Assembly: GCA_000231825.2 (NCBI GenBank)
Contig: JH720297.1
Span: forward strand, 246,857 to 310,856
Source of the DNA: Tetrahymena elliotti 4EA
Lineage: Eukaryota; Ciliophora; Oligohymenophorea; Hymenostomatida; Tetrahymenidae
DNA: 64,000 bases
Direction of reading: 5' to 3'
Part shown: piece after piece, positions 51,501-63,968 of the stretch
Layout: each line of letters opens with the position of its first letter
Position numbering within the stretch: position 1 is the stretch's first letter
The notes under the pieces: generated by a model
Seen by the model: the letters and a program-made list of their open reading frames with translations, nothing else
Told to the model about the DNA's origin: nothing
Databases searched by the model: none
Translations under genes and position numbers: made by a program

Positions 51501-52339
51501 AAAATTAACAATTTTACCTGAAACTTTTATCATAATTTAAGTAAGAAGCTAATTGTGAGCTAATTAACTTTAAATAGATAAATATTAAAATTTGTTTCCA
51601 TATCTTTTAAAATTGATGCAATCAGATTTTAAAAATATTTTATAATCTAGATCATCAATTATTTTTTTATTTTGTATTGTATATTAATTAATTGAATATT
51701 AATATGAAAAATTTTATTAACTTTTTCAAAGAAAATTTTGTAAGATTTAAAACAAATTGAATTAACTTTATAGTAATTAGTTAATTAAATTTAGGCCTAT
51801 AAAGGTAAATCTCAAAAAATTTTAAAATTCTCACCTGGCTAAATAGTAATAAATTTTTAAAGAAAATCAGTCAAAATAGATTCTTAATTTATTAATTTAA
51901 AAAAATAAGGTGCAATTGTTGTTATGAAATAAATAATAAAACTATTTTAAAATTGTAAAATAAAACAATATTAAATAACTCTCTTGAAAAAACAATAAGG
52001 AATACATATACTTACTTGGCATTGATTATAATTATAATTATAATCAATTAGAACAAATTAATTTTGAATTTTAAACTTTTTTGTCACTAATAAAAATTAA
52101 AAACATTTATTCAATAATGTTTTAATCTATTTAATAATTTAATTACTCTAATTAAAAAGTAAATTCCTCTAATTTATTAAATTTATTAGAATTATTTAAA
52201 TATATTTAATAGTTGAATCATTTATATTTTCTAAAAAAAGTTTATTTTTTTCCTTATTAAAATAGAATTTTTTTTAAAAGAAAATTGTAAAATCTTTACA
52301 ACCTTTTTTTTAAATAAAAAAACAAATAGAGATTGGTAA
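51501..52339. other. Intergenic region upstream of the SAPS gene
   Basis: AT-rich sequence, no coding frame. It contains the perfect palindrome at 52021-52048 and probably the SAPS gene promoter. Confidence 0.5.
52021..52048. repeat. Perfect 28-bp palindrome
   Basis: The half ATTGATTATAATTA is followed directly by its exact reverse complement. It lies about 0.3 kb upstream of the first exon-like sequence of the SAPS gene. In so AT-rich a genome shorter AT palindromes are common; a perfect 28-mer with a G/C pair is less so. Confidence 0.6.
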
Positions 52340-55300
52340 CAATCTCATTAGTAAGTAGAAATACTACTTATTAAGTTTTAATAGAAGAAGGAAGGACTTT
52401 TAGAAGATTAAATAAATTTTAAATTGCTGAGTAATAAGAAAAGTGAGTTGAATTTTTGGATGAATAATATTTTTATTGGAATTTGATAAAAAGCTAACAT
52501 TAAATTGTCTAAATAGCAATAAATGTACAACAAAAAAATTAAAAGTAGCTAATTAGTGAAAACAAATTGTCTAATAGAATACTTAAAGGAAGAGAAGAGA
52601 TTGATATTAGGTAGGATATACATGACAATAAATAAATTGACTAATTATCAATCAATCAATTAATGAATTATAATTGACAATAATAGTAAAGTTAAAGTAA
52701 AATAATTAAAAAAGTTAAATAACCTTTAATTATTAATCAAAGAAATAGGTAGGTTTTAGTAATTTAATTAGGATAGCATGCATCCAAATTCTAATTTTAA
52801 AGATGATAAATTAGAATATAAAATTCAAGAAAAAGCAAATATGGAGATATTTAAAACGCAAAGTCAATCAAGCCCAGTTTAAATTGATAATACATAGCAT
52901 AGCTAAGCAATTGAATATAAGTTAGATGAAAGAAATGCTAGTCTAAACTATAAAATTTCTCCTCAAAATACAATATCTTTTAATTCAATATTGCCAAATG
53001 ATTCTTTACTTAGCTTGCTTTTAAGGCCAAACATTTCAATTTTAGAGATATTCGCTCATGCAGACTTTGGATCAACTTTGGAATAGTCCAATAATTCATT
53101 AATAGAAAAGTAAAATAGATTTAAATGTGAATATATCAACTAAATAGATATTTTTATTTCTTAAACGCATTTGTGCATTTTATAAGATTATTAAGAATTA
53201 CAATCAGCTATTATCGATTTTCAGCAATTATATTTTTATGAATTATTTTACGTAACTCACTTTTCATAATTATCAAAATTAGAATTTGTACACATATGAA
53301 GGAAATTATAGAGTTTATAAAAGTAGAAGATTAGTCAAAAGATGAACGAAATAAAGCTAATAAAATAAGCCAATCAGAATATGTCAATTATTTCTAGTAA
53401 TTATTATTTATTTCTAAGAAGCAAAAAAAAAGCAAACTATGCTTAAACTTTTTTATTACTTATAAAAATGGGTGATTAAAAGAGAAAAATAGAGAAATCA
53501 GAATATGGAATTTAAAATAAACTAATAAATTTGTTTTTTAAAAGGTTAGCTCACCATGCAGCTGATGTTATAAGCTCTGATTAAAAGGAAATCTCCTACA
53601 TGTTTTTCCCTCCAAAGGAGAAAATAGCAAAAATCAAACTAAATGAAACATTTTAAAATTTGTATCTGCATAAAGATTAACTTCTCGTACCAGTGGCATC
53701 TCCTAATGAAAGCGATAAATCGTTGACTTCACCCAATTTGAATAAAATATGTGAACAAATAAATTAGTATAAATAATAATCAAGCTTTTTTGAAGATGTA
53801 CCGGTAGAACCAAATAATTAAAAATTAAGTAATTAAAAAAGAAAACTATATGTTTAAAAGTAGACTATATCCTCCTCTCAACAAAGTAATCTTCTATTGT
53901 TGAGTGAAGATTATGGAGATTAAGAAAATTAAACAGATTTTCTTTATTAATTTTTGAGTCTGATTTTTGACTTCAAAACAACTTCTAATTCAATATCTAT
54001 TTCTTACTTCTACTAAGTCTTTGTGAATTTCTTCAACAGGAATATGAAAGAAGTATACATTTAAACATAATTATTTTAAATAAGAGAATACCATCAATAT
54101 TATTTTGTTTAATTTTAATAGATGGAGTATTACATTTTTGAGAAAATACCTTCATTTTGTGATAGATTAGTATGCCTGGTGGATGACTAGACCATTATGG
54201 ATTTAATTTTACTTGTTTTGAATCAGCCAAAGTAGGAATAAGAGGCTGATGCAGCAAGTTAAAGTAGTATTACTAAAGGATTTCTTTAAAACAGAGACTA
54301 AAATGAAGAAGATATCAGAAATGAGTATTACTTTAAAAGAAAATGTGATTTAATAGAAGGACTATTTGATAATCTATAATAAAATTACTAAAGCTAATAA
54401 ATATAAAAGAATATAAACTAAATATGTAAAAATTTTGAGTGGAGCAACAATGCTGATGCTTCTTCCACTTTTTCATCATCTCAAAATATAGATGAAACAT
54501 TAAAATAAAGTTATAAATCAAATAATGAATAATAGAATTTAGAATAAGATATATTGTTTTGGAAGATGAAGAATAGCAGCATGATTATTTGTGAGATTCT
54601 AGATAATTTTTAAGACATTAACAGAGGTGAAGATTTAGCCTTTTTAATTCTAAATTATCACTCATAGAAAGTATTTTAATCACTTGCAAGCAATGTAAAT
54701 TAATCCTATAGTGTTAAATATTTTATTAAAATTTGTATTTAATTAGAATATTGATGAAATAAGTTTCAATTGTGATGTTGCTTAGCATCTCCTAGCTTTT
54801 TTACAGAATGAAGATATATAATTTAGAATTGAGTTTGGTATTTTACTTTCAATTAAAAGAAAAATAAAAAATTTAAATTTTATATCAATATCTTTAGAAG
54901 CTGTTAAAGGAAACAAAATTGTTGAGAAATATTTTAAAGAATCCATCACCTCAATTAAAAGAGAATTAAACTTAGCATAAGTAATTATTAAAAATATCAT
55001 TAAAAAAAGAGATATTCCATCTAATATAAGTTAAAAATAATTATTTACACTAAAAAGTAAAAAAAAATAGATTCCTTTGATGGATAATTTGGAGAAAAAA
55101 TAGCAATGTTCTAAGCACATAGACTGAAACTTATAAAATTAATAGAGCTTGCTTTTTCATTTAAGATAAAGGAAGTTGTTTAGGAAATATTTGACTAAGA
55201 AATATTACAAATAATTATTGTAAAACTTAATTAAAATTAATTTTATTTAACTATTTATTCTTAAATCCAGGTGTTATTCTTTTAATATGAATGGAACAAT

Positions 55301-58300
55301 TAACTTCATTTAAATGTTATGCATTTATTTGAAACTATCATTGAAATTGCTTAACAAAATGATAATCCTTCATGGATATTTTATGTAATATCATTTTATA
55401 TATTTGCTAAAATTTATAAAAATATTTTTAGATATTAAAAAGAGTTAAATTGGTGAATTATATAATCTCTAATTCTGAAATTCCTACTAGAAGAGTTGTA
55501 AATCCAACAACTCACGTAACAAAATTAATATAAAAATCTTATATTGGGCATTTAAAGAAATTAGCAGAGATACTTGTTAAATGCATAGAGTAAAATAGCC
55601 ACTATGAATGCTGGACTGAAGATTGTAATTTCTATTCTAACTAAAATTATTATTATTCAATAATTTTATATAATTAGAAAATAAGTGGAATGATTTAAAT
55701 AAACTAGTCAAAGATCATTAGAAAATATTGAAAGGTAAATTGGGAGAAGAAGAACAGCCTCCCAAGTAGAAATTTTAATTAAACTACAGTGCTAAATAAT
55801 CTCTTCTTAATAGAAGAAAACAGATTTTAGAAGGTAAAAAGGAATCAGAAAAATAAAATGTTGCTCGTAATTCTTCTAAAAATTAGGATGTTTTCTAACG
55901 TTTGAATAGTCCTATTAAAAAAACAATCACACTTTAAGTAGGGACACCTAAATAAGTACAATATTTTATTTCAATCAAATTATTTAATACTTAAATAAAT
56001 TAATTTTTCTCAATGAACATTTTATGATTTACAAAGAAACCTAGTTTAGTGGAAGATGAAGAGATCAGAGAGTCTGTAAGTTCTCTTTAATCAAAAAAAG
56101 AACAATAGTAGCAATAGGCACTTTCAAAGATTTCATTAGACTCACCAATGCTGAAAAGTAAAAATTAAACTCCTAAATTAGGGAGTAATTGCAGTTTATC
56201 AAATTCATCTTCTTCATTGGGAATAAGGACTCCTAAAACTCCAGTACTTTCAACTCCAACTAGGGTTATTTAGAATACGCCTGCAACACCTAACATGAAG
56301 AAAATTTTTTTAAGTTCACCCATGAAAAAACCAGATCAGTTAAAGAATTTAGATTTGTTAGATTAAATTAAACTGAGTAATGAGGGAAGTGATTAAAATA
56401 GCTCAGAAAATAGAGGTAGAAAAAAGAATAGGAAAAGAAGTAGCTAAAGCTATAATTCTTTTTAAAATGATGAAGATGACTTAGATAGCTTGAATAGTAG
56501 TAACAGTAGTGCCTCATCTGTAGATTCTTAAAAAAGTAGATCTTCTTCAAATGGAAATTGTGAAAAAAACTAAGGATGGAAATATAAGCCAAAAGAATTT
56601 CATAAATATTTATTGAAAGATTTGGATTCAATCTCTTTTGAAGATTAGAATTAAGTTTTCACATAAAAGCACTCTATTAAGATTAATGAAGTTGGTTTTT
56701 CATTTTTAAATAAAAAGGAAAAGAAACTTTTTGACTGGAATTAAAAAGCAGAAGATGAGGAAGAGGAATTAAAACAAGTGTACAAGCAAGAAGAGTGCTT
56801 TAAAAAACTACTTCAAGAATAATAAAAAGAGCCTATTTTAAATAACCTTTTTAACTTAGAAGCAGCTGCAGCTATTTAATAAAAAAGAGAAATTTTCAGC
56901 AACATGACAAACTTTACTAATTAAAACCTTGAAAATGATAAAACCTCTGCTTTTTCTTCACCAAATAAATGCAATTTAACACCTTAAACCTCTTAAGAAA
57001 ATTACAAAAAGAATTCAATAGATGAAACATCTTCTCCTAGAGTACTTAAGGAGAACCCTTAAATGAAAATTATTTAAGAAAACACTTTATACAAATCTCA
57101 GAATTTGCATAAAAAGAATTATAATGATTCTCCATGTATAGAGGTTAACAAGTAGTATTTTGGGTATTTAGTCAGAGACAAGATAAGAAAATTTTCTTAT
57201 GATACTCAAGTAGATCCAATAATTAAATAAGACTAGGCTTAATCTACTAACCAAGTCAAATCTTGTCCATAGAGTTAATCTCATAAACTACTATTATAAA
57301 TGAGCAATGATCATGAAAAGGGTAAAGGTAACTTCATGTCCTTGCTCCCAATGAAATAAATATAGAGAAGTAGAGAGTCAAGACATTCATTTGACTTAAA
57401 TTTTTTATAAATTAATGGCTAATATAAGAATTCTATTTATAAAAATGACATTGTGAAGAGTGTTGAGAGTTTGAATACCCAGAAATAAAATTAAGTCAAC
57501 TCTAAGCTGATTAAAAAAGTCAGAGATAAATTGGATAACAGTGATGATAGCTCTCATTAATTAAAGAGCAAAGAGTGTCTAAGTGATGAAAAACTATCTT
57601 TAAATAGTATTGAGAAACCTAATACAGGCTATTTTTAGTCAGAAATTAGCTCAGAAGATGAAAAAACATAACAAAGATCAGTGTTTTTAGAACGCAAGCA
57701 GACTAAAAAGAAAAGTACTTTCTTCCTATAAACTAAAGAAATAAAAATTATGAATTAGAGTAATTTTGCAAACTAAAAAATTGATGAAGAGTTGCAGTAA
57801 TTAAGCAGCAATTAATTTGTCAGTGATGACCCTCTCAATGGCATAAAGACTACTTTCAGTAAAAAAAATGTTTTCAGCCAACAAAGTTCTGAAGAAAAAA
57901 TTCTTAATAAAAGTAAAAATATTAATTTAATAACTAAAACAATAATTTATTTTTAAAAAAAGAAATCAAAAGTAAAGTACATAATATGAATTTTGATACC
58001 TAAGATAAAGATTCTTATGGTGATTTAGAAGATACTTCACCTCTAGTCAAAAGATCAATAACTTCCAAAGTGAGTGCAGGTTCAGAAAAAAAAATTAAAT
58101 CAAATAAAAGCAATAAATCTAATAAAAACTCACAATAGAATACGGAATAAATATAATAATAAAATAATCTAACATCATCTTAGACTTCTATTTAAGATAG
58201 ATTGGAAAGTAACTTTAATGATGATTAAGATGAATTTAGTCTTTTAAAAAAGTGTGATGATTTTATATTTTTAAATTTGATCTCTGGTGATGAATAAATT

Positions 58301-58819
58301 GCATAAAAAAACAGCAACTGGCAGATGACAATTGCAAGTACGATTATGCAAAAAAGCCAGAGGATGCAGAAGTCACTTTTTAGTAAAACCTCAAACTCTT
58401 AATTGTGTAGTCCAAATATAATAAAAAGTGAAGATAAATCAGAATGTTTCTTATTCAACAATGAAAATAATTAATGTAAACTAAGTTCATCATCCTCTTC
58501 TTTAATATCTTTATAAGTACAAAATAACTAAACTGATATAGGTTCTAATATTTATAATAAACTATAACTGCAAAATAAATGCGAAATAGAATTAGAAAAA
58601 ATACCTAGATCTAATTCCAACACAAATTTAGATATAATTACCAATTACACAAACGAAAAAGAAAATTAAACTTTTGACCAAAATGAGGAAGATTTAATTT
58701 TAAAAATTATTTTAAAACAACAGTAAAAAGATGATAACTTATCTAATATCTCTTAAGCTCTTAAATATGATGATGAATAACAAATAGTCTAAAACTTTCC
58801 TTAATAATCTCATTAATGA
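52340..58819 (+). CDS. SAPS-domain protein (PP6 regulatory-subunit family) with very long disordered tail
   Basis: The well-supported frame starts at ATG 52778 (MHPNSNFKDDKLEYKIQEKA) and ends at TGA 58817-58819. Exon-like sequence at 52340-52610 (RTFRRLNKFQIAEQQEK, then QLISENKLSNRILKGREE) may be earlier exons, but I found no ATG for it. The SAPS domain shows hallmark segments: THMKEIIEFIKVEDQSKDER, then SYFYQVFVNFFNRNMKE, IPSFCDRLVCLVDDQTIMDL, HRLKLIKLIELAF, YEWNNQLHLNVMHLFETI and SYIGHLKKLAEILVKC, aligning with human PP6R in order. Introns inferred: 53173-53282, 53397-53544 and about seven more. After the domain (about 55740) some 950 residues of Ser, Lys, Asn and Gln-rich sequence follow, with TP/SP sites (IRTPKTPVLSTPTR). 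The family binds PP6/Sit4 phosphatase; that role is inferred here. About 1,750 aa. Confidence 0.82.
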
Positions 58820-59613
58820 AAAATTAAATAATATTTTAAATTAACCTCAAAAATAAAACAAAATTATTATCAAATTAAATAATAAACATGTTAAATTAAA
58901 TTAAAAACAATATTCAATCAATTTACTATAAACTATCTGAAAAATAAATAAAATCCCTGATAAAATTTACCCATAATAAATAAATATCCTCTCTTTTTTT
59001 CTTTGCTGCTCAATAACTCAATTAAAAACTTAAAAAATTTGTTATAAAATTGCCAGTTAAATTGTATTTAATACTAATTATTTTAAATCCTGTAAATTAA
59101 TTTACTACTGATATTCAATCAATCTTAAACATTCATGCATTTGAAACTCATCTACTATCTTCTTTCTTATTTTTATTAACTCAATCAGAAATTTAAAATT
59201 CATTTTATCTATTGATTTGAATTTAAAGTTTTTATTTCTTTTTTATTTTAAATAATTTTATCCTAAAAATAAATAAAAAATCAAGAGCATTTTTTAAAAT
59301 ATTGTCTTTTTATCTACTTTAGAATTAATAAATATAAATACTTAATTAGAATTATAAAATTTCATTTAGTATTTCCCTTCAAAAATTTAAAAATCAAAGA
59401 AATAGATTATAGTTATTAAATTGGTTTTAATTTCAAATTAAAAAATTATATTTAAAAATGATTTTATAAGAAAATTAATTTAAATAATTAAAAAAAAAAG
59501 TAATGTGAATTGTTTAAAACTAAAAATTATTTGTTTCAATAATAATACTAAGCTATGATCCATTCAATAATTTATAAATTATAAAAAAGATTTTTGAGTT
59601 ATTTATTTTAATC
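58820..59613. other. Intergenic region
   Basis: AT-rich spacer between two plus-strand genes. No coding frame or repeat was seen. Confidence 0.5.
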
Positions 59614-60447
59614 ATGATTCTAAGAAATTTATTGAAAAAAAAGTCAATTTTATACTCTTTACCTTTTTTAATATCATATCCTTAGTTTCGTAATTCTTCT
59701 AAAACTTAGTAGAAAAGTTAATCCTAAGAAGAATAATTAAAAAATTTATGGGAAGGTGAGGATGAATTTTAGAAGGAATGGTACAATAAAGGGAATTAGT
59801 ATTGGTAAGCTTGTGAAAGTAGTTATGATGGTGTTATGGGAGGTTATGGACATTTGAATGATTTAGATATTAAATTTAGTTAATATTTCTTAAAATAGCT
59901 TTAAGAGAAATTTCCTGAATTGAGTTAAAATTTTAATAGAGCACTTGACTGTGGAGCTGGAATAGGGAGAGTAACAAAAGAGCTACTGATGAAAGTTTTT
60001 AAGAAAGTTGATTTACTTGAGTAATGTGATAAATATATTGATGAAGCAAAGAATCAGTTGAAATAATCTCCAAATGTAGAAGATTTTTATTAGATGGGTT
60101 TATAAGAATTTTAGTTTGAAAAGAAGTATGATTGTATTTGGATTTAATGGGTTTCAAATTAAATAAAAGATGATGATTATGTCAGATTTTTAAAAAAATG
60201 TTCAGATTCTTTAAGTTAAAATGGATTAATTATTGTCAAAGAAAACATAAGTGAAGAAGATTTCATTTTAGATTCTTAAGATTACTCTATCACTAGAACT
60301 GATTCTATGTACAAATAATTATTTACAAAAGCTAATTTAGATATTATTCTAGAAAAAAAATAACCAGAATTCCCTGAAGAGCTTTTTGATGTTAAGATGT
60401 ATGCCTTAAAAAGAATTTAAGAATTAAAAAATGATATTTAACCTTGA
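59614..60447 (+). CDS. NTMT1: Protein alpha-N-terminal methyltransferase (NTMT1 family), 277 aa
   Basis: The frame is open from ATG 59614 to TGA 60445-60447. It methylates the alpha-amino group of proteins starting with X-Pro-Lys-like motifs after Met removal, using S-adenosylmethionine. Diagnostic segments align with human NTMT1: [15 protein letters not shown] (human DGMLGGYGHISSIDI), the SAM-binding [29 protein letters not shown] and [17 protein letters not shown]. The Asn of VKEN and the two Asp after FIL (human Asn168, Asp177, Asp180 by my count) are kept. The human active-site His140 position is Gln here, encoded by TAA. An N-terminal extension of about 45 residues, basic and hydrophobic ([20 protein letters not shown]), has no human counterpart. 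It may be an organelle presequence, or the true start may be internal or reached by an unseen exon. No introns. Confidence 0.9.
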
Positions 60448-60938
60448 TTAATTCACCCAATTTATTAAAATTAGTATTTATTTGTGGTATTAATAGTATT
60501 TGGATATAATTAGTGGATTTATATTTATAAAATGTATCATTTATTAATTTATAAATTCATACAAATTTTTAGTTTCGTAAATTAAATTATCCTTAAAAGT
60601 GCTTGTGTATTTATGCAAATTAATATGAATTGAGATATTCTAATAAAATATTTTCAAATTAAATTATTTTTTTTAAATATTGCAATATGTTGTATTTTAA
60701 TATTTATTAAGATAATTTTTAATTAAATTTCTCAAAAACCCTAATTTTGGGAAAGTACTTTTTAGAATTAATAAAGATATTTATAATTTAAAGTAGATTT
60801 ACAGTAATTAGAAATGTTTGAGTATTTACAAGACAGACATTAAATTAATTAATTATTTATTTTATATTAATAGTATTACAATATATTATAACTAGATTAT
60901 TTAAAATTTTTTTATATAGTATTTGTTTGAGTCAAATA
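60448..60938. other. Convergent intergenic region
   Basis: 3'-3' spacer between the methyltransferase gene and the minus-strand disordered-protein gene; AT-rich with no further features. Confidence 0.5.
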
Positions 60939-63900
60939 TCAAATGTTTTGATCATTATCGTATTGCTTCATCAAACTAGGTAAACGTCTTGGTATTTTTT
61001 TCTTTTTGTTCATTATCTTTTGAATAAAAGGGTTGTTGTGAATTGACTTATTCGAAATAAATGGCTTTCTTGTGCGTAAGCAATCAGTTAGGACTCTTTT
61101 ATAATTGTGTTAAGGATAATATTTCTTGTATTCTTTCATAGAATCAAAATCATAGATATACAAATCAGCATTTGAAACACTTTCATATTCCATCATATCT
61201 TCATCATATTAATCTTCAGGGAGATTGGTTTAGCTGTCAGGTTTATTTCCAAATGCAGCTTGAGGATAGTTGAAGTTATTATTTGTGTTATTTACACTAG
61301 CCCAAGAAGTCATTCTTCCACGGTTATTGGTGTTATTAGGGTGAGCAAATGATGTATGGTTTGAATTACTTGCACTATTAATTTACCCATAAGTAGAACT
61401 ACTAAATTGCTATCCCTTTCCAAATCTTGTACTTAAATTTAATTATTTTCTTTTTGGAGTGTTAAATCCACCATTTGTAGTATTTGGATTTTCATAAAAT
61501 GGCTGGTTTATAATTGATTGGTTGACTTGCATACTGTTTCTAGTTTTACTTCTTTACTTATTTTAAATGTATTTCTGATGATACATTACCTACTATGAAA
61601 AGCTATCAGCTATAGGAAAACTAGCTGCATTCTTTTTAGTTGAGCCCATTTAATGAGAGGGAGTGTTCAACTAGTTTTAACTTTGGCTTGATGTCTTTTT
61701 ATTCTTAGACATATTTAAAGATTAATTTGATTTATTTATTTGGTTAATAGGAGCTTATCCATGACTATTCACTCCATATAAAGCTGCTCCTTGAACCAAA
61801 TCATCTTGCATCTAGAAATATTACTTAGAATTAGCTCTATTGTATGCAATTAACTTTCTCATATCATTTGTATTATAAAGAGAGTTTTATCTGTGCATTT
61901 TGTTGAAAAATTGTCCTTCTTTTTAGACAAAATTACTGAATAAAGGCTGCTAATTATTTCTATTATTTGGTGTAGAGTTTGAACTATAATGATTATCACT
62001 TTGCATTTAGTAATTGTTATTAACTATGACTGTTTGGGACTTCTTAGGTGATATCTATGATTGCTCTATACTGTCTTCAATTATATTATGTAAATCAGTC
62101 TTCTTCCTCAAATGATCCTTTAAATTATACTAAATTTCTTTTTCAACATTGGTCTGATCTTCAGATATGGATTTTTTTATTTGAATTAAAACTGGAGATG
62201 GGCTCTTGAGTTAATCACTCTTTAAAGAAAATCTTCTCGTGTCTTCATTGTTTTAACCTGGAGAAGTATTTTCATCTTCTTACGAATTCTTAGTGAGTAT
62301 CTCATGTACTGTAGCTAATCCTCCTAAATCAATATTCAATAAATTATTTTTATTAATTAAGCTTCCCTATTATTTCAATTCTGGTGAATCCTCATTTTCA
62401 TTTTCTTAATGGCTGAGTTGAAAATCATTTAACTGGATCTCATCATTATCAGTTTATTCAGTATTTCTTTTCTTTTGACCCGAATTACCAAAGTCATCTT
62501 AATTGCTTTCTTAAGTTTCAAATGGAATATTCCCTCCAAATATTTTTTCTGCTTAAATTGTAACTCTTCTATGAGTAGGGGTTTTGACAGCTGAGTTCTT
62601 GATACTGCTTTCATCAGACCTTTCTTCCATACTATGATCACTATTAGTTAACTTAAAATCATCATCCTATTCTTCGTTTTTATTTAATTCCTTTTAAGGT
62701 GAATCCAAATTTAATTTTGGCTTAGGAGAATAGGAAGGTACTTAAATTTCCTAGCTATGTTACTCACTCTCTGTATTTGTCCTATTAAACTCAAAAAAGT
62801 TTGAATTTTTATAAGGCCTTTGCTACTAAGCACTAGGGGAAGAACTGCTTTCATACTAATGTAAAGAGTTCATATCAATTCTCAAGCTCTGCTTTTAATC
62901 CTCTAAAATATTATTTTAACTAGGATTGGTCTATGGATTTTAAGATTAACTTATTGTGTTATTGCTTTTTTAATTCAATAAAAATTGATTATTGACTAGA
63001 ATTAAAGACGAAGCTTCTACATCGTACATACTCTATTCACTTTTTCTTTCAATTATTCTCTCTCCTTGCTAATAGTTAATCAATTTTTTATTGATTTTTT
63101 CTAGAATCGAAGATTAGGATTGTTGCTATTAAAGTCCATCTTCCATTGTGTTATTATTATTTTTATCTTGACTTGGACTTGAATTAAATTAGCTGATTTT
63201 AATATCTTTATAACTATTTTTAGCATCTTGAATATTTTCTTCTGATTATTCATTAATTATTAAGTTATCTTCAATTAAATCCTTTTTGTGATCTCCATTA
63301 AAAGGTTTTATTTTTTTTTCATTTAGGTTTACATCATACCTATCTTCATCTTCCTCTTCCTCAAGGTAGCTTTCACTTGAAGATTCCTCTTTATCTAATA
63401 TTTTTCCTTATATTTAGATACTGACTTGTTTTTTAAAAGTTCTTTAAACTTGTTTCTTTTAGCTTTTCTTTTATTTTTCATTGAGCATTTACAGCTTTTC
63501 TTTGACTTATTGCAACTACTTGTGAGATAACCTTTTTTGTTCACTTGAATTTTGATTAGCTTATGCTGCTGTAGATTAATTCTTATTTTCATCTAGACTT
63601 TAGTCAAGAGATCGCTTTAAAGGAGTACTCTCAACTGTGTTGGTTGCAGCAGCAATATTTTGTTATGTTAAATAATCACTTCCTATTCCACTATTAACTC
63701 CTCCTTGTCTTGGTGTTGCATGAGTCATACTATTTACATTACTAGTATTTTCATAAGCACCTTAAGTAAAAAAATTCTAAGATCTCTCTGAATTGTGATC
63801 ATCAAAATGATTTTGTTGGTCTTAAGCAAAATTCTAAATAGGTGTGCTTGAATATACCCCACTAAAGACATGTGGCAATTAGGAAACAGAGCCTTATCCC

Positions 63901-63968
63901 TTTGAAAGAACATCTCCATTGCCATCTTCTCTGTTTACATCAGAAGACAAAGCAGCCAAAGATTCCAT
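60939..63968 (-). CDS. Large disordered Ser/Asn/Gln-rich protein with basic C-terminus, 1,009 aa
   Basis: A single uninterrupted frame of 1,010 codons runs from ATG 63968-63966 (MESLAALSSDVNREDGNGDV) to TGA 60941-60939. The whole protein is low-complexity: Asn, Gln, Ser and Glu dominate, with an acidic patch near residue 205 (YLEEEEDEDRYD). Short helical basic segments include HKQLQQVKEKLQMLNEKQKK (about 145-165). The last 50 residues are the most distinctive: a Tyr-rich acidic stretch (YDEDMMEYESVSNADLYIYD), then a basic one (KRVLTDCLRTRKPF, IMNKKKKIPRRLPSL). No signal peptide, membrane span or domain is recognised. The C-terminal basic patch could be a nuclear localisation signal. Function unknown. 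No introns. Confidence 0.85.
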
